Shown: positions 52,561 to 61,374, counted from the first letter of the stretch. The stretch is DNA of 64,000 bases from Anaerolineaceae bacterium (GCA_002699585.1 PABP01000009.1:62001-126000); one strand, 5' to 3'. Translations and numbers: made by a program. The notes: generated by a model not told the origin, from the letters alone.

Positions 52561-53574
52561 ATGGCGGCTATGATTGAGGCGCATGGTCTCAAAAAAGTAT
52601 TCACCACGGGCGATGGCAAACGCATTGAAGCCGTTAAAGGCGTTGACCTCGCTGTCCAAAAAGGCGAGATATTCAGTTTGCTTGGCCCTAATGGGGCGGG
52701 CAAAACCACGACCATCAACATGATTAGCGGCCTCATCGAACCCACTGAAGGCGATGCCAGCATCGGCGGCCATTCCATCACAGGCGAACCGCTCAGAGCC
52801 AAAGCGCTGCTGGGCGTCATTCCCCAGGAGATCGCCCTCTATCCCAAGCTGAGCGCACGCCAGAACCTGAACTTTTTCGGCAAGATGTACGGCCTTAGCG
52901 GTGCGGACCTGAACCGCCGTGTGGACGAAGTGCTCGATTTCATTGATCTGCGTGACCGACAGAATGACCGCGTGGAGAATTTTTCTGGGGGTATGAAGCG
53001 CCGCGTCAATATTGGCGTCGGCCTGCTGCACCGCCCGCAGGTGGTCTACATGGACGAGCCGACGGTCGGCATCGATCCGCAGAACCGCCGCCGCGTGCTC
53101 GATACGGTCTTCCGGCTACGCGATGAATACAACATGACCGTGCTCTACACCACCCATCTGATGGAAGAAGCCCAGGAACTCAGTGATCGTGTGGGCATCA
53201 TCGATCATGGCGAAATCATCGCTCTGGGCACACAAGGCGAACTCACGCAGCAAGTCGGCGAAGAAGATCGCCTGACGATTGGTATTGATGCCGTGCAAGC
53301 ACCTCAGCAATTGCTGGATGCCTTGCAAACGCAGATCGAAGGCGTGACCCAGGCGGAATTCCTCGCGCCCACACTGCCGGAAGGCGTTGATAGCGAGGAG
53401 CTTGAGCGCAAAGGCGGCAAGATACGGGTGCTGGCCAAACGCGGTCGCAAGGCTCTGCCGCGTATCCTCAACCTGATTGAAGAGCACAACGTCGAAGTGA
53501 ACTCGGTAGAGGTCCGGGAGCCGGACCTTGAAGCGGTCTTCCTGCATCTGACCGGGCGCGCACTGCGCGATTAA
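52561..53574 (+). CDS. ABC-2 exporter ATP-binding subunit
   Basis: 337 residues. Walker A GPNGAGKTT (42-50), signature FSGGM (141-145), Walker B VVYMDEP (161-167) and the switch His in TTHLMEEAQELS. The ~90-residue C-terminal extension is of the DrrA type. AAGGGAGGG precedes the ATG. First gene of an exporter operon with two permeases; such systems export antibiotics, lipids or polysaccharide. The TipA-like regulator converging from downstream is a candidate controller. Confidence 0.93.
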   Translation: MAAMIEAHGLKKVFTTGDGKRIEAVKGVDLAVQKGEIFSLLGPNGAGKTTTINMISGLIEPTEGDASIGGHSITGEPLRAKALLGVIPQEIALYPKLSARQNLNFFGKMYGLSGADLNRRVDEVLDFIDLRDRQNDRVENFSGGMKRRVNIGVGLLHRPQVVYMDEPTVGIDPQNRRRVLDTVFRLRDEYNMTVLYTTHLMEEAQELSDRVGIIDHGEIIALGTQGELTQQVGEEDRLTIGIDAVQAPQQLLDALQTQIEGVTQAEFLAPTLPEGVDSEELERKGGKIRVLAKRGRKALPRILNLIEEHNVEVNSVEVREPDLEAVFLHLTGRALRD

Positions 53575-53597
53575 CGGCCATCCGGGAGGAGACCCTT

Positions 53598-55001
53598 ATG
53601 TTCAACAAAATCTGGGCCATTGTCCAGAAAGACCTGTACACGACGTTCACTGACCGCAACCTGGTCCTGATTATGTTCGCCGTGCCACTGGCGATTGCGA
53701 CCATCGTCGGCGTTGTCTTCGGTGGCCTGGGCGATGGCGACAACCTCACCCTGGATCGCATTCCGGTGGCTATCGTCAATTTGGATGAAGGCTATGAATC
53801 CTTCGGCCAGCAGGCCAACCTCGGCGCGGATTTTGCAGCGCTAGCAACGGGCGGCGAAATGACCAGTGGCACTTCAGCCGTTGGTAGCGACACTTCGACG
53901 GCCTGTCCGCTGTCTGATGCCCAGAGTAGTGGCACATCTCAAAGTAGTATGACCGATATTCTGGCTGCGACCGAAGTCGCGACCGAAGCCGAAGCTCGCG
54001 CCGGGGTCGAATCCGGGGATTATGATGTAGCCATTGTATTCCCGGCTGATTTCAGTGCGTCACTTTCGCCGCGCATCAACGAAGATGAGGCCAGCCCACC
54101 TGCCGACCCCGTCGCCGTGAGCATCTACGCCAACAGCGCCCAATCCGTCGATGGGGCGATTGTGCGCAGCATCGTTGAAGGCTACGTCGATACCATCCAG
54201 ACGGGCTATATTGCTTTGGAAACGACCATCAATAGCCTGATCGCCAGTAACCCGGTAGCGGCTATCGTCGGTGGTAATAACGACGCGGCCAATGCGGTCA
54301 TCGCCTGTGCCTTTGGTGATACCCTGGCGACCATTCGTTTAGATCGCCAATCTATCGAAGTCCAGGCGGACGATGAACCAGCGGTCACGGGTGGCGCGTT
54401 TTCGTACATTCTCATCCAGATTGGTGCGGCCCAGGCGATGGTCTTTGGCCTGTTCGCGGCCCAGTTTGGCATCATCAGCATCGTAGAAGAACGCCGCGAA
54501 GGCACAATGCAGCGCATGATGCTCTCGCCGACGCCGCGTAACGTCATCATCGGTGGCAAATTCACCGCGACCTTCTTCATGGTGGTGCTGCAAATGAGCG
54601 TGCTGCTGCTGGCTCTGACCGTCATCGCCAGCTTTGGCGCGGGGACGTTCGTCTGGTTGTGGGGTAGCAATATCCTGCTGTTGGTCTTGCTGATCCTGGC
54701 GGTGGCAATTGCCATCTGCGGATTGTCGGTCATCTTGGCCAGTATTGCCCGCACCCCCGAGCAGGTTGGCACATTGGGGTCGGTCTTCAACATTCTGCTG
54801 GGACTGGTCGCCGGGGCATTTGGTTTCCCACCCATCCTACCCGTTGCCTATCTATCGCTGATCTACTGGGGCGTCAACGGCCTGGAAGCTCTGGCAATCG
54901 GTAGCACCGACATCACCCTGAACCTGCTTGTGCTGTTCGGCCAGGGCATTGTCTTCTTTTTGTTGGGTACGTGGCTGTTCAGCCGCCGTGTGGAAGCGTA
55001 A
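53598..55001 (+). CDS. ABC-2 exporter permease, subunit 1
   Basis: 467 residues: one membrane helix near the N-terminus, an extracytoplasmic domain of about 240 residues, then five C-terminal helices. SIVEERREGTMQRMMLSPTP followed by GGKFTATFFMVVLQM is the conserved cytoplasmic coupling region of ABC-2 permeases. GGAGG precedes the ATG. Begins 23 bases after the ATPase stop; partners the next gene as a heterodimer. Confidence 0.9.
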   Translation: MFNKIWAIVQKDLYTTFTDRNLVLIMFAVPLAIATIVGVVFGGLGDGDNLTLDRIPVAIVNLDEGYESFGQQANLGADFAALATGGEMTSGTSAVGSDTSTACPLSDAQSSGTSQSSMTDILAATEVATEAEARAGVESGDYDVAIVFPADFSASLSPRINEDEASPPADPVAVSIYANSAQSVDGAIVRSIVEGYVDTIQTGYIALETTINSLIASNPVAAIVGGNNDAANAVIACAFGDTLATIRLDRQSIEVQADDEPAVTGGAFSYILIQIGAAQAMVFGLFAAQFGIISIVEERREGTMQRMMLSPTPRNVIIGGKFTATFFMVVLQMSVLLLALTVIASFGAGTFVWLWGSNILLLVLLILAVAIAICGLSVILASIARTPEQVGTLGSVFNILLGLVAGAFGFPPILPVAYLSLIYWGVNGLEALAIGSTDITLNLLVLFGQGIVFFLLGTWLFSRRVEA

Positions 55002-55010
55002 GGGGCCATC

Positions 55011-56291
55011 ATGCGAAAACTACTTGAAATCACTCTACTGGACCTGCGCATCTATCTATCGGCAGCGAGCAACCTCGTTTCATTGACAGTCCTGCCGATT
55101 GTGCTGACCTTCGTGCTCGGCGGCGTGTTTTCTGGCGGCGATGGTGGCCAGAGCCGCCTGCGCGTCGATGTCATCGACCAGGACCAGAGCGAGGCCTCGG
55201 CAGCATTTGTCGCTGACTTGCAAGCGGTCAATCCGGGCCTGTACCTGTGCCCGATGGAGCAGTCCGATAGCATCCCATGCGAGCTGCCAGAGGTTGATGG
55301 TGATGATGTAGATGCGGCTGTACAGGCCGTGCAGGATGGCGACAGCAACGCCTTGGTGGTGATCCCATCTGGCTATGCTGCTGCCCTGGAAAATCTGGAG
55401 CCGCTGAGCCTGCCGTACTATTCACAAGCCGATGCCCTGCTTGGGGATGCTGTTGCCAATTCGGTTGACGCGGTTTTGCAGCAGGTGAACGGTGCGGTTA
55501 TCGCCGCCCGCATCAGCGTGGCCTACGTTGATGCTCTGGAAACAGACCTCGGTGGCGACCTGTTCGCTGATGAGAGTATGGTCGATGATTTGCAGCAGAC
55601 GGTCTATACAGCCGCGGAAACGCGCTGGCAGTTGCCTTCGGCAACCATCAGCTATGAGCAGACCAAAGAGGGCGTCGTGCAGCAAGATGGCGGCCCCGCA
55701 GGCTTTTCGCAATCTGTACCAGGTACAGCCAGCATGTTCGTGTTGTTCACAGCCATCAGCGGTATCGTCCTGCTGCTGGAAGAACGTCGGCAGCAGACCT
55801 TACAGCGCTTGGCGGCTATGCCCCTGGCCCGCTGGCAGATCATTGGCGGCAAGATTTTGTCGCGCTTCTTGTTGTGTATGTTGCAATTCGGGATTGTGTT
55901 CGGCCTGGGGCTGGTCGTCGGCCTGGACTTTGGCAATGACTTGCTGGCGCTATTGCTGGTGATGGCCGCCTTCGCTGTGTGCTGTACTTCACTCGCGCTG
56001 TGGCTGGCGACCGTCGTCCGCAGCGAAGGACAAGCCAGCGCGATGTCCACCTTCCTCGGCCTGACGCTAGCAGCGCTCGGTGGGGCCTGGTGGTCGCTGG
56101 AACTTCCGTTCATCCCGCAGATCATGCGCACTATCAGCCTGATCTCACCCGTGACCTATGCCATGAACGGTTTCAATCAACTGCTGTACTATGGCGGCAC
56201 GCTGGTCGATGTGCTGGTTCCGGTGGGGATTTTGCTGGCAGTTTCGGCCGTGTTCTTCTTCTTCGGGATTCGTAACTTCAAATACGTGTAA
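55011..56291 (+). CDS. ABC-2 exporter permease, subunit 2
   Basis: 426 residues with the same plan as subunit 1: N-terminal helix, extracytoplasmic domain of about 200 residues, five C-terminal helices. The coupling region is LLEERRQQTLQRLAAMPLAR followed by WQIIGGKILSRFLL. Begins nine bases after subunit 1. The two extracytoplasmic domains are acidic and not alike in detail, which points to an asymmetric pore. Confidence 0.9.
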   Translation: MRKLLEITLLDLRIYLSAASNLVSLTVLPIVLTFVLGGVFSGGDGGQSRLRVDVIDQDQSEASAAFVADLQAVNPGLYLCPMEQSDSIPCELPEVDGDDVDAAVQAVQDGDSNALVVIPSGYAAALENLEPLSLPYYSQADALLGDAVANSVDAVLQQVNGAVIAARISVAYVDALETDLGGDLFADESMVDDLQQTVYTAAETRWQLPSATISYEQTKEGVVQQDGGPAGFSQSVPGTASMFVLFTAISGIVLLLEERRQQTLQRLAAMPLARWQIIGGKILSRFLLCMLQFGIVFGLGLVVGLDFGNDLLALLLVMAAFAVCCTSLALWLATVVRSEGQASAMSTFLGLTLAALGGAWWSLELPFIPQIMRTISLISPVTYAMNGFNQLLYYGGTLVDVLVPVGILLAVSAVFFFFGIRNFKYV

Positions 56292-56311
56292 CGGAAATTT
56301 CATAGTCCGGC

Positions 56312-56350
56312 AAAAAAGGAGAGAGGCCTTGTCAGGCTCTCTCTTTTTGC
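56312..56350. terminator. Bidirectional terminator between exporter operon and merR-type gene
   Basis: Purine arm with GAGAGAG-GCC and pyrimidine arm GGCTCTCTC, one bulged G, loop TTGTCA, flanked by A and T runs. Confidence 0.8.
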
Positions 56351-57154
56351 TTACGAAACATCGCTGTTGGCTTCGTCTTCTGCTAGTAGTCGCTCGATAG
56401 CAGCGGTTTCTAACTCATCGACGTAGTGCGCGACCACATCGGCCAGGTATTCCGGCAGGTCCATGTGGATTTCCTCAAACGTCTTGCGGAAATCGGGGTG
56501 CGTTTTGTAGGTATGGCCCAGCCCCGCCAGAATGTCGATGGTTGGCTCGTAAAAGTAGCGAATATGCTGGTGCCAGCGCTGGGCTAATTCCTGCACTTCC
56601 GGGCTGTTGATGGGGCTTCCGGCTTGCATATGCTGGGCGATGTCCACGTAAATCTGGCCGCCTTCCTGCTTGATGGCCTCTTTCTCCTCATCGCTGTAAC
56701 TCTCCCAACGTTTGACGGATTCGTTGACCAGATCCGGCCCCCACTGCAAACGGGCCTCGCGTTGGTAGTGTTTTTGCTGCTCGTCACTAAAGCCTGTGAA
56801 CAGGCGTTTTTTACTCATGTCGATTTCTCCTGCCAGGTGCATGATGGTCGTATCTACGGTGCGGATGAGTTCCCGCATGCGTTCGAGTTTTTCTGTCAGC
56901 GCTTCCCGATGGGACCGCAGCGCCGCCACCGTATCAAAATCGGGGCTGTCCAGCACGGTCTTGATCTGCTGGAGTTCCAGGCCCAATTCCCGATAGAACA
57001 GGATTTGCTGCAAGCGCAGTACTGCCTCGTCGTCATAATAACGGTAGCCATTGCTGCCGATTTCGCTTGGCAGCAGCAGGTCGATATCGTGATAGTGGTG
57101 CAGCGTACGCACGCTGATGTCAGCCAGGTCGGCTAGTTGCTTGACGGTATACAC
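56351..57154 (-). CDS. TipA-type MerR-family regulator
   Basis: 267 residues. The winged-helix domain VYTVKQLADLADISVRTLHH and GYRYYDDEAVLRLQQILFYR, then a long dimerisation helix, then a TipAS-like antibiotic-recognition domain (about 110-260, SDEQQKHYQREARLQWGPD and IRYFYEPTIDILAGLGHTY). The start is GTG at 57154, supported by GGAGG seven bases upstream; an ATG at 57184 lies within the promoter. TipA proteins bind hydrophobic drugs and twist MerR-type promoters. It probably regulates itself and perhaps the convergent exporter. Confidence 0.9.
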   Translation of the reverse strand: MYTVKQLADLADISVRTLHHYHDIDLLLPSEIGSNGYRYYDDEAVLRLQQILFYRELGLELQQIKTVLDSPDFDTVAALRSHREALTEKLERMRELIRTVDTTIMHLAGEIDMSKKRLFTGFSDEQQKHYQREARLQWGPDLVNESVKRWESYSDEEKEAIKQEGGQIYVDIAQHMQAGSPINSPEVQELAQRWHQHIRYFYEPTIDILAGLGHTYKTHPDFRKTFEEIHMDLPEYLADVVAHYVDELETAAIERLLAEDEANSDVS

Positions 57155-57179
57155 AAGTCGCCTCCAAATTACTGTGCCT

Positions 57180-57210
57180 AGCATAAACTATCACGTAACG
57201 TCAGAGTCAA
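57180..57210 (-). promoter_or_regulatory. MerR-type promoter and operator of the TipA-like gene
   Basis: Minus strand TTGACT (rc of 57205-57210) and TATGCT (rc of 57180-57185) are 19 bases apart, the long spacer typical of MerR-controlled promoters. The spacer holds the near-palindrome TGACGTTACGTGA centred between the boxes, as for TipA/BmrR-type operators. Confidence 0.72.
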
Positions 57211-57343
57211 GCATTTGCCTCTAAATGGACCTGATGCAGCGGTGGGATGCAGCGGTGGGTTGTCTTAATAATCGGCAATCCGTATTCCGCCTATGATATA
57301 GGTAAATATTTTTATATATATAACGAAATGTTCGGAGGTAATG

Positions 57344-58153
57344 ATGAAACGGCTGATGATATTGTGCCTGGTGCTTGTCTTGGGAGCCTCATTGGCAACA
57401 ACAGCCTTTGCGCTTGGCCTGGATGATCGTGGGAATCCCAATGATCCGGCTGTCAATGAGCGTGCGAATGCCTGTTTTGAGGGCGGCACCATGGCGGAGC
57501 GTTGCTTCACAGAACTGGATTGGATCGCCGGATGGTATCTCATTCGGTTTGAATATGGCATTTTTAGCCGTAGCGATGTGCCGGAGTGGGTGGCATGGAT
57601 CTTGCCGCCAGAACCCGAATGGGTCCCAAGTACGAACAGTGGGGGTGGCGAACCTGGCCCGGCCCCAACTTCTGAACCAACGGCAGAACCGACTGAGGAA
57701 CCAACGGCAGAACCAACTGAAGAGCCAACGGCAGAACCAACTGAAGAGCCAACGGCAGAACCCACCGAGGAGCCAACCGAGGAACCCACCGAGGAGCCAA
57801 CCGAGGAACCGACTGAAGAGCCAACCGAGGAACCGACTGAAGAGCCAACTGAAGAACCAACCGAGGAACCCACGCCGATACCGCCTGCGGAACCAGGTAC
57901 CAACTGTGAGACCATAACGGATGACTTCTCCCGGTCCTACGATGTTGACTTTGGTGGCGGCTATTACTTGCCATCAGGCTCCAATCAGTATCAGGCCGAG
58001 TCAAGTTGCAGCGTGAATAATGGCCGAGGCATTCCAAATTCGCTGGTTTACGCCATTAACGGCGCTTCCGCTGCGAATGACATTTGCGTCTACTATGGAT
58101 TTAGTTCGGCTTCTCTATTTGTATCAGCACCGTTCTATACCTGTAACTCGTAA
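57344..58153 (+). CDS. Secreted protein with (EPTEEPT/EPTAEPT)n stalk
   Basis: 269 residues. Signal peptide (LMILCLVLVLGASLATTAFA), a ~75-residue globular part with one Cys pair (NACFEGG, ERCFTE), then a ~70-residue run of EPTEEPT and EPTAEPT units, then an ~80-residue C-terminal domain with four Cys (NCETI, SSCSV, DICVY, YTCNS). The acidic stalk probably extends from the cell; no membrane anchor or sortase signal follows. CGGAGG is 5 bases before ATG 57344. No family known to me; adhesion or wall role is inferred. Confidence 0.78.
   Translation: MKRLMILCLVLVLGASLATTAFALGLDDRGNPNDPAVNERANACFEGGTMAERCFTELDWIAGWYLIRFEYGIFSRSDVPEWVAWILPPEPEWVPSTNSGGGEPGPAPTSEPTAEPTEEPTAEPTEEPTAEPTEEPTAEPTEEPTEEPTEEPTEEPTEEPTEEPTEEPTEEPTEEPTPIPPAEPGTNCETITDDFSRSYDVDFGGGYYLPSGSNQYQAESSCSVNNGRGIPNSLVYAINGASAANDICVYYGFSSASLFVSAPFYTCNS
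57669..57870 (+). repeat. Tandem repeats encoding the Glu-Pro-Thr stalk
   Basis: Units of 12 and 21 bases based on GAACCAACGGCAGAACC and GAACCGACTGAAGAGCC. The antisense frame reads a long run of SSVG, which is a by-product. Confidence 0.88.
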
Positions 58154-58156
58154 TAC

Positions 58157-58184
58157 AGCTAGCGCAGTGTAGCTAGCGCAGTGT
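58157..58184. repeat. 14-bp direct repeat, two copies
   Basis: AGCTAGCGCAGTGT at 58157-58170 and 58171-58184, exactly adjacent, just after the stop codon of the repeat protein. Confidence 0.85.
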
Positions 58185-58205
58185 TCGGTAAATAAGCAAT
58201 TTGAT

Positions 58206-58237
58206 AAAAGAGCGTACCATCGAGCGTACGCTCTTTT
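58206..58237 (+). terminator. Rho-independent terminator
   Basis: Perfect 12-bp arms AAAAGAGCGTAC (58206-58217) and GTACGCTCTTTT (58226-58237), eight-base loop. Confidence 0.9.
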
Positions 58238-58276
58238 ACATTCTCTCAGTTACAATATGTTCAGATCGCAAGTATT

Positions 58277-59605
58277 TTGTCGAGTATAGACGTGGTCGTA
58301 CCTCAGAAGCACTTATCGCGCTTGCGCTATACCATCGTGTTGATGTTGTTTGCGGTGCTGTTTGTGGCCCTGTTCCCGCGGTCATCGGTGCTGATCGGTG
58401 ACAAGTGGCAGGCCATCGCCTGGGAAGTCAGCCCGCACCAGTTCGATTATATCGGCTGGGAGCTGAATGCCATCGCTGCCAAAGCCGACCAACTGTTTTT
58501 CGGTCAGCATGCCTATATGGACGAAGCCCAGCGCTCGCAATTCGTCCGCGATTATATGGCCGACCTGGCCCAGGCGCAGCAGCTAGAAGGGCAGATCACG
58601 GCCATCTACACTGACCCTACCGTGAGCGACCCGGTCGCTGCCAGTGTCGATCTTGTCAATCAGCGCGATGCCTTACGCGCCGATCTCGCTCAGCGCCAAT
58701 CGACCGCCGAGGCCATCTTAGAAGGGCAGGTCGCGGCTGTACTGGTGGAACAGGGCTTTGGCCAGTTGGGGCAGCTCGTCCCGCCCATGTCGATGCGCTT
58801 CAGCCGAGTCCCTATGCTGCTGATTACTTCCCCGCGCGATGAAATCAAGCTGGAAACCAGCATCAACCTTTATCCACTGCCGATTGATGACATCACGGCT
58901 ATCGAAGCCGAGATCGACCAGCGCTATGACGTGTCCTCCCTGATCGTGCCGCTGGGGGGCATCGCGCTCTACCCGGCTATGATTATGGAAACCACGTCTA
59001 TCCGCTGGATTACCGAAACCTTCGCCCATGAATGGCTGCATCAATATTTGCTGGCTTTCCCGCTGGGCTTGTACTACTTCACTGATAGCAATGGCCTATC
59101 CGGGGATGCCCGTACCATCAATGAAACCACCTGTGACTTGTTCGGTAAGGAATTGGGCCGACTGGTTTTAGAGCGTTACTATCCTGACTTAGTGCCACCA
59201 CCTGTCACGCCATCAGCCGTGGAAGAACAGCCGCAAACCAAATCACCGCCGGAGCCACCTGCTTTTGATTTTGCCGCTACGATGAACGATACGCGCGTCG
59301 GTGTCGATGAATTATTAGCTGCTGGACGCGTTGAGGAAGCTGAAGCCTTCATGGATCAGCAGCGCCAGCTTTTTTACGAAAACGGCTATGCGATCCGCAA
59401 GATCAATCAGGCGTATTTTGCATTTTACGGGGGGTATCAAGCCGGAGGCGTACCGGGTATCGCTGGCGAAGACCCTATCGGTCCGGCCATTCAATCGATA
59501 CGGGCACAAAGCGGGGATTTGCACGATTTTATCGTCACTATGCGTACAATCACCAGCCAGGAGCAATTACTGGCCCAGAACATGACATCTGACAACACAG
59601 AATAA
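58277..59605 (+). CDS. Membrane-anchored putative zinc metallopeptidase (HExxH)
   Basis: 442 residues. One N-terminal transmembrane helix (about 18-36), then an extracytoplasmic domain. HEWLH at 251-255 fits the HExxH zinc motif, in TETFAHEWLHQYLLA; NETTCDLFGKE (282-292) offers Glu as a third ligand, the spacing of gluzincins. A Pro-rich linker and a C-terminal domain (about 330-440) follow. The start is uncertain: TTG 58277 or GTG 58292, with no clear ribosome-binding site. I know no family for the whole protein; peptidase activity is inferred from the motif alone. Confidence 0.7.
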   Translation: MSSIDVVVPQKHLSRLRYTIVLMLFAVLFVALFPRSSVLIGDKWQAIAWEVSPHQFDYIGWELNAIAAKADQLFFGQHAYMDEAQRSQFVRDYMADLAQAQQLEGQITAIYTDPTVSDPVAASVDLVNQRDALRADLAQRQSTAEAILEGQVAAVLVEQGFGQLGQLVPPMSMRFSRVPMLLITSPRDEIKLETSINLYPLPIDDITAIEAEIDQRYDVSSLIVPLGGIALYPAMIMETTSIRWITETFAHEWLHQYLLAFPLGLYYFTDSNGLSGDARTINETTCDLFGKELGRLVLERYYPDLVPPPVTPSAVEEQPQTKSPPEPPAFDFAATMNDTRVGVDELLAAGRVEEAEAFMDQQRQLFYENGYAIRKINQAYFAFYGGYQAGGVPGIAGEDPIGPAIQSIRAQSGDLHDFIVTMRTITSQEQLLAQNMTSDNTE

Positions 59606-59606
59606 A

Positions 59607-59634
59607 TTGTAATCTTGGTTATTCTGGTTAATAT
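59607..59634 (+). promoter_or_regulatory. Possible promoter for the gene at 59679
   Basis: TTGTAA at 59607-59612, 16-base spacer, TAATAT at 59629-59634. Four of six consensus bases in each box. Confidence 0.4.
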
Positions 59635-59678
59635 AGAACTAAACGGTTCGGTATAGCAGTTTAGTGGAGCCTGTTGTC

Positions 59679-60092
59679 ATGGCTAATCATTGCGTCCATC
59701 GCCATTATCTCAACAACAATGTGCATAAATTCATCTTTGAAAAGTCCGATGAGCAGGCCGTTGATGAATTCTGCCAGGTGTTCGAGCAGCTTATGCGCGA
59801 ACATGAAGGTTCCGATCCTATCCTGATGATGGTTGATTTGCGCCCGGATGGCATTCCGCCGTTCCAATATCTGCTGCGAGCTATACGCGATATCTATAGC
59901 CGGGTAGACAATCCGCCGGAATTTCGGTCGGCTTATATGTACAATCGCAGCATGTTTTTGGCTATCATGCGCCGTTTCTTCAGTATGCTCAACCTCAATA
60001 ACCAGCGCCAATTCTTTGAAAACCCCAATGAGCCGGATGTGCTGCAATGGGTGCTAGAGGGTCAGCAACCCCAGTTCGCTACCGACCTCTAG
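59679..60092 (+). CDS. Small cytosolic protein of unknown function
   Basis: 137 residues. MANHCVHRHYLNNNVHKFIF begins a beta strand/helix alternation, with DPILMMVDLRPDGIPPFQYL in the centre and a helical second half. The pattern of one short sheet and helices recalls STAS/SpoIIAA-like folds, which fits the DLRP strand end, but this is not certain. GGAG lies 9 bases before ATG 59679. No membrane segment. Confidence 0.7.
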   Translation: MANHCVHRHYLNNNVHKFIFEKSDEQAVDEFCQVFEQLMREHEGSDPILMMVDLRPDGIPPFQYLLRAIRDIYSRVDNPPEFRSAYMYNRSMFLAIMRRFFSMLNLNNQRQFFENPNEPDVLQWVLEGQQPQFATDL

Positions 60093-60154
60093 CTCCAAAT
60101 ACCTAGCTCGTGTTGGCATTTATTGATTCAGTGACCCATCAGAAAGCGCAGATT

Positions 60155-60204
60155 GTAGGGGCAAGACATGTCTTGCCCACGAGTTTGGCATGCCAAACCC
60201 CTAC
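60155..60204. repeat. Composite palindromic element with GTAGGGG/CCCCTAC ends
   Basis: GTAGGGG (60155-60161) and CCCCTAC (60198-60204) enclose two perfect palindromes: GGCAAGACATGTCTTGCC (60160-60177) and GTTTGGCATGCCAAAC (60183-60198). It lies in the 145-base gap between convergent genes and looks like a REP/MITE-type interspersed element. Confidence 0.85.
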
Positions 60205-60237
60205 GAAAGCACTCAAAAGATCAAACATCAATACGAC

Positions 60238-61374
60238 TTAGCCTTGCCAATCGCGAATAATGGCCGCGACCAGGGCGGCTTTGCGCGGCAGGCTGGCGAT
60301 GACCACATGTTCATGCTGGGCATGTAAGCCCTGGCCCTCCGGCCCCAGACCATCCACAGTCGGAATGCCCATTGCGGCGGTGAAGTTGCCGTCGCTGCCA
60401 CCGCCTGCGCCATCGTCGCGCACGGTGATGCCGTTGGCCTTGCCAATCGCCTTTATCTGGTCGATCAGTTCGCTGTTGCGTTCCATCGGCGGGCGTGAGG
60501 TCTTCTCCGTGACGATGACCTCGGCGCCAGGGAGAAATGGGTGCAGGTCGGCCAGTGCCGCGTCGATGCGTGCTTTGGCGTCCATCGTCATCATGCGCGT
60601 ATCGATATGCGCCGTCACCAGATCAGGAATGACGTTGCCAGCCGACCCGCCCTGAACCAGATTCACGCACACCGATGTCCCCATTTTGAGGTCGTTTAGC
60701 TTATTGATGGCCAGCGCTTGCTGGGCAAATTCGATAATCGCGTTGATGCCCATCTCCGGCTCGTTGCCGGCATGTGCCGCACGGCCTTTGACCTTCAGTT
60801 CATAGGTTGCGCTGCCTTTGCGCCAGCCCTTGAGCGAGCCATCGCGGGTGGGCGGCTCCATCACCAACACCAGGCTGCTTTCTGCGGCCAGTTCCTTGAT
60901 GAGCGCCTCGGATGCCCGACTGCTGATTTCCTCGTCGCTGGTCAACAGATAGTGAATGGGGCGGTTGGGTAGTTCGCCGCGGTCCATTAGCCCCTTGATA
61001 GCGAACAGGGCCACCACCAGGCCACCTTTCATATCGAGCGCACCGGGGCCATACAGCAGCCCATCGTCGGTTATCGTCACCGGGCGCTCGGCCAGTGTGC
61101 CAAATGGCCACACCGTATCGCCGTGTCCCAATATCAAAATGGGCTTGCCGGGGGCTTCTGCGTTCCAGATCGCCTGCAAAATATCGCCGACATCCTCGCG
61201 CGCATGCCGGGTGACGTTGGCGTCGTTGGGTTCAAATACAGAGGATGTCATATAGTCCATAAAGGCATCGACGCGCGGCTTATCAATCGAGAAAGTCTCA
61301 TACTCGACCATCTTCGTCAACTGCTGCACCATCGCGTCTTGTTGCTGGGTAAAATAGCTGCGTAAATCACTCAT
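60238..61374 (-). CDS. M20-family metallopeptidase (carboxypeptidase G2-like)
   Basis: 378 residues. Zinc ligands and catalytic residues are in order: H84 and catalytic D86 in LGHGDTVWP, bridging D114 in GALDMKGG, catalytic E148-E149 in TSDEEISS, an Asp/Glu in VLVMEPPTRDG, and the last His in LHAQHEHV. A dimerisation domain lies at about 185-300 (KGRAAHAGNEPEMGINAI). No signal peptide, so cytosolic. It cleaves an amino acid or dipeptide derivative; the exact substrate is not clear. Confidence 0.93.
   Translation of the reverse strand: MSDLRSYFTQQQDAMVQQLTKMVEYETFSIDKPRVDAFMDYMTSSVFEPNDANVTRHAREDVGDILQAIWNAEAPGKPILILGHGDTVWPFGTLAERPVTITDDGLLYGPGALDMKGGLVVALFAIKGLMDRGELPNRPIHYLLTSDEEISSRASEALIKELAAESSLVLVMEPPTRDGSLKGWRKGSATYELKVKGRAAHAGNEPEMGINAIIEFAQQALAINKLNDLKMGTSVCVNLVQGGSAGNVIPDLVTAHIDTRMMTMDAKARIDAALADLHPFLPGAEVIVTEKTSRPPMERNSELIDQIKAIGKANGITVRDDGAGGGSDGNFTAAMGIPTVDGLGPEGQGLHAQHEHVVIASLPRKAALVAAIIRDWQG

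Noticed and set aside
57265-57915. Minus-strand frame with a long SSVG repeat, looking like a silk-like protein
   Set aside because: It is the complement of the EPT repeat coding region; the plus strand has signal peptide, ribosome-binding site and terminator.
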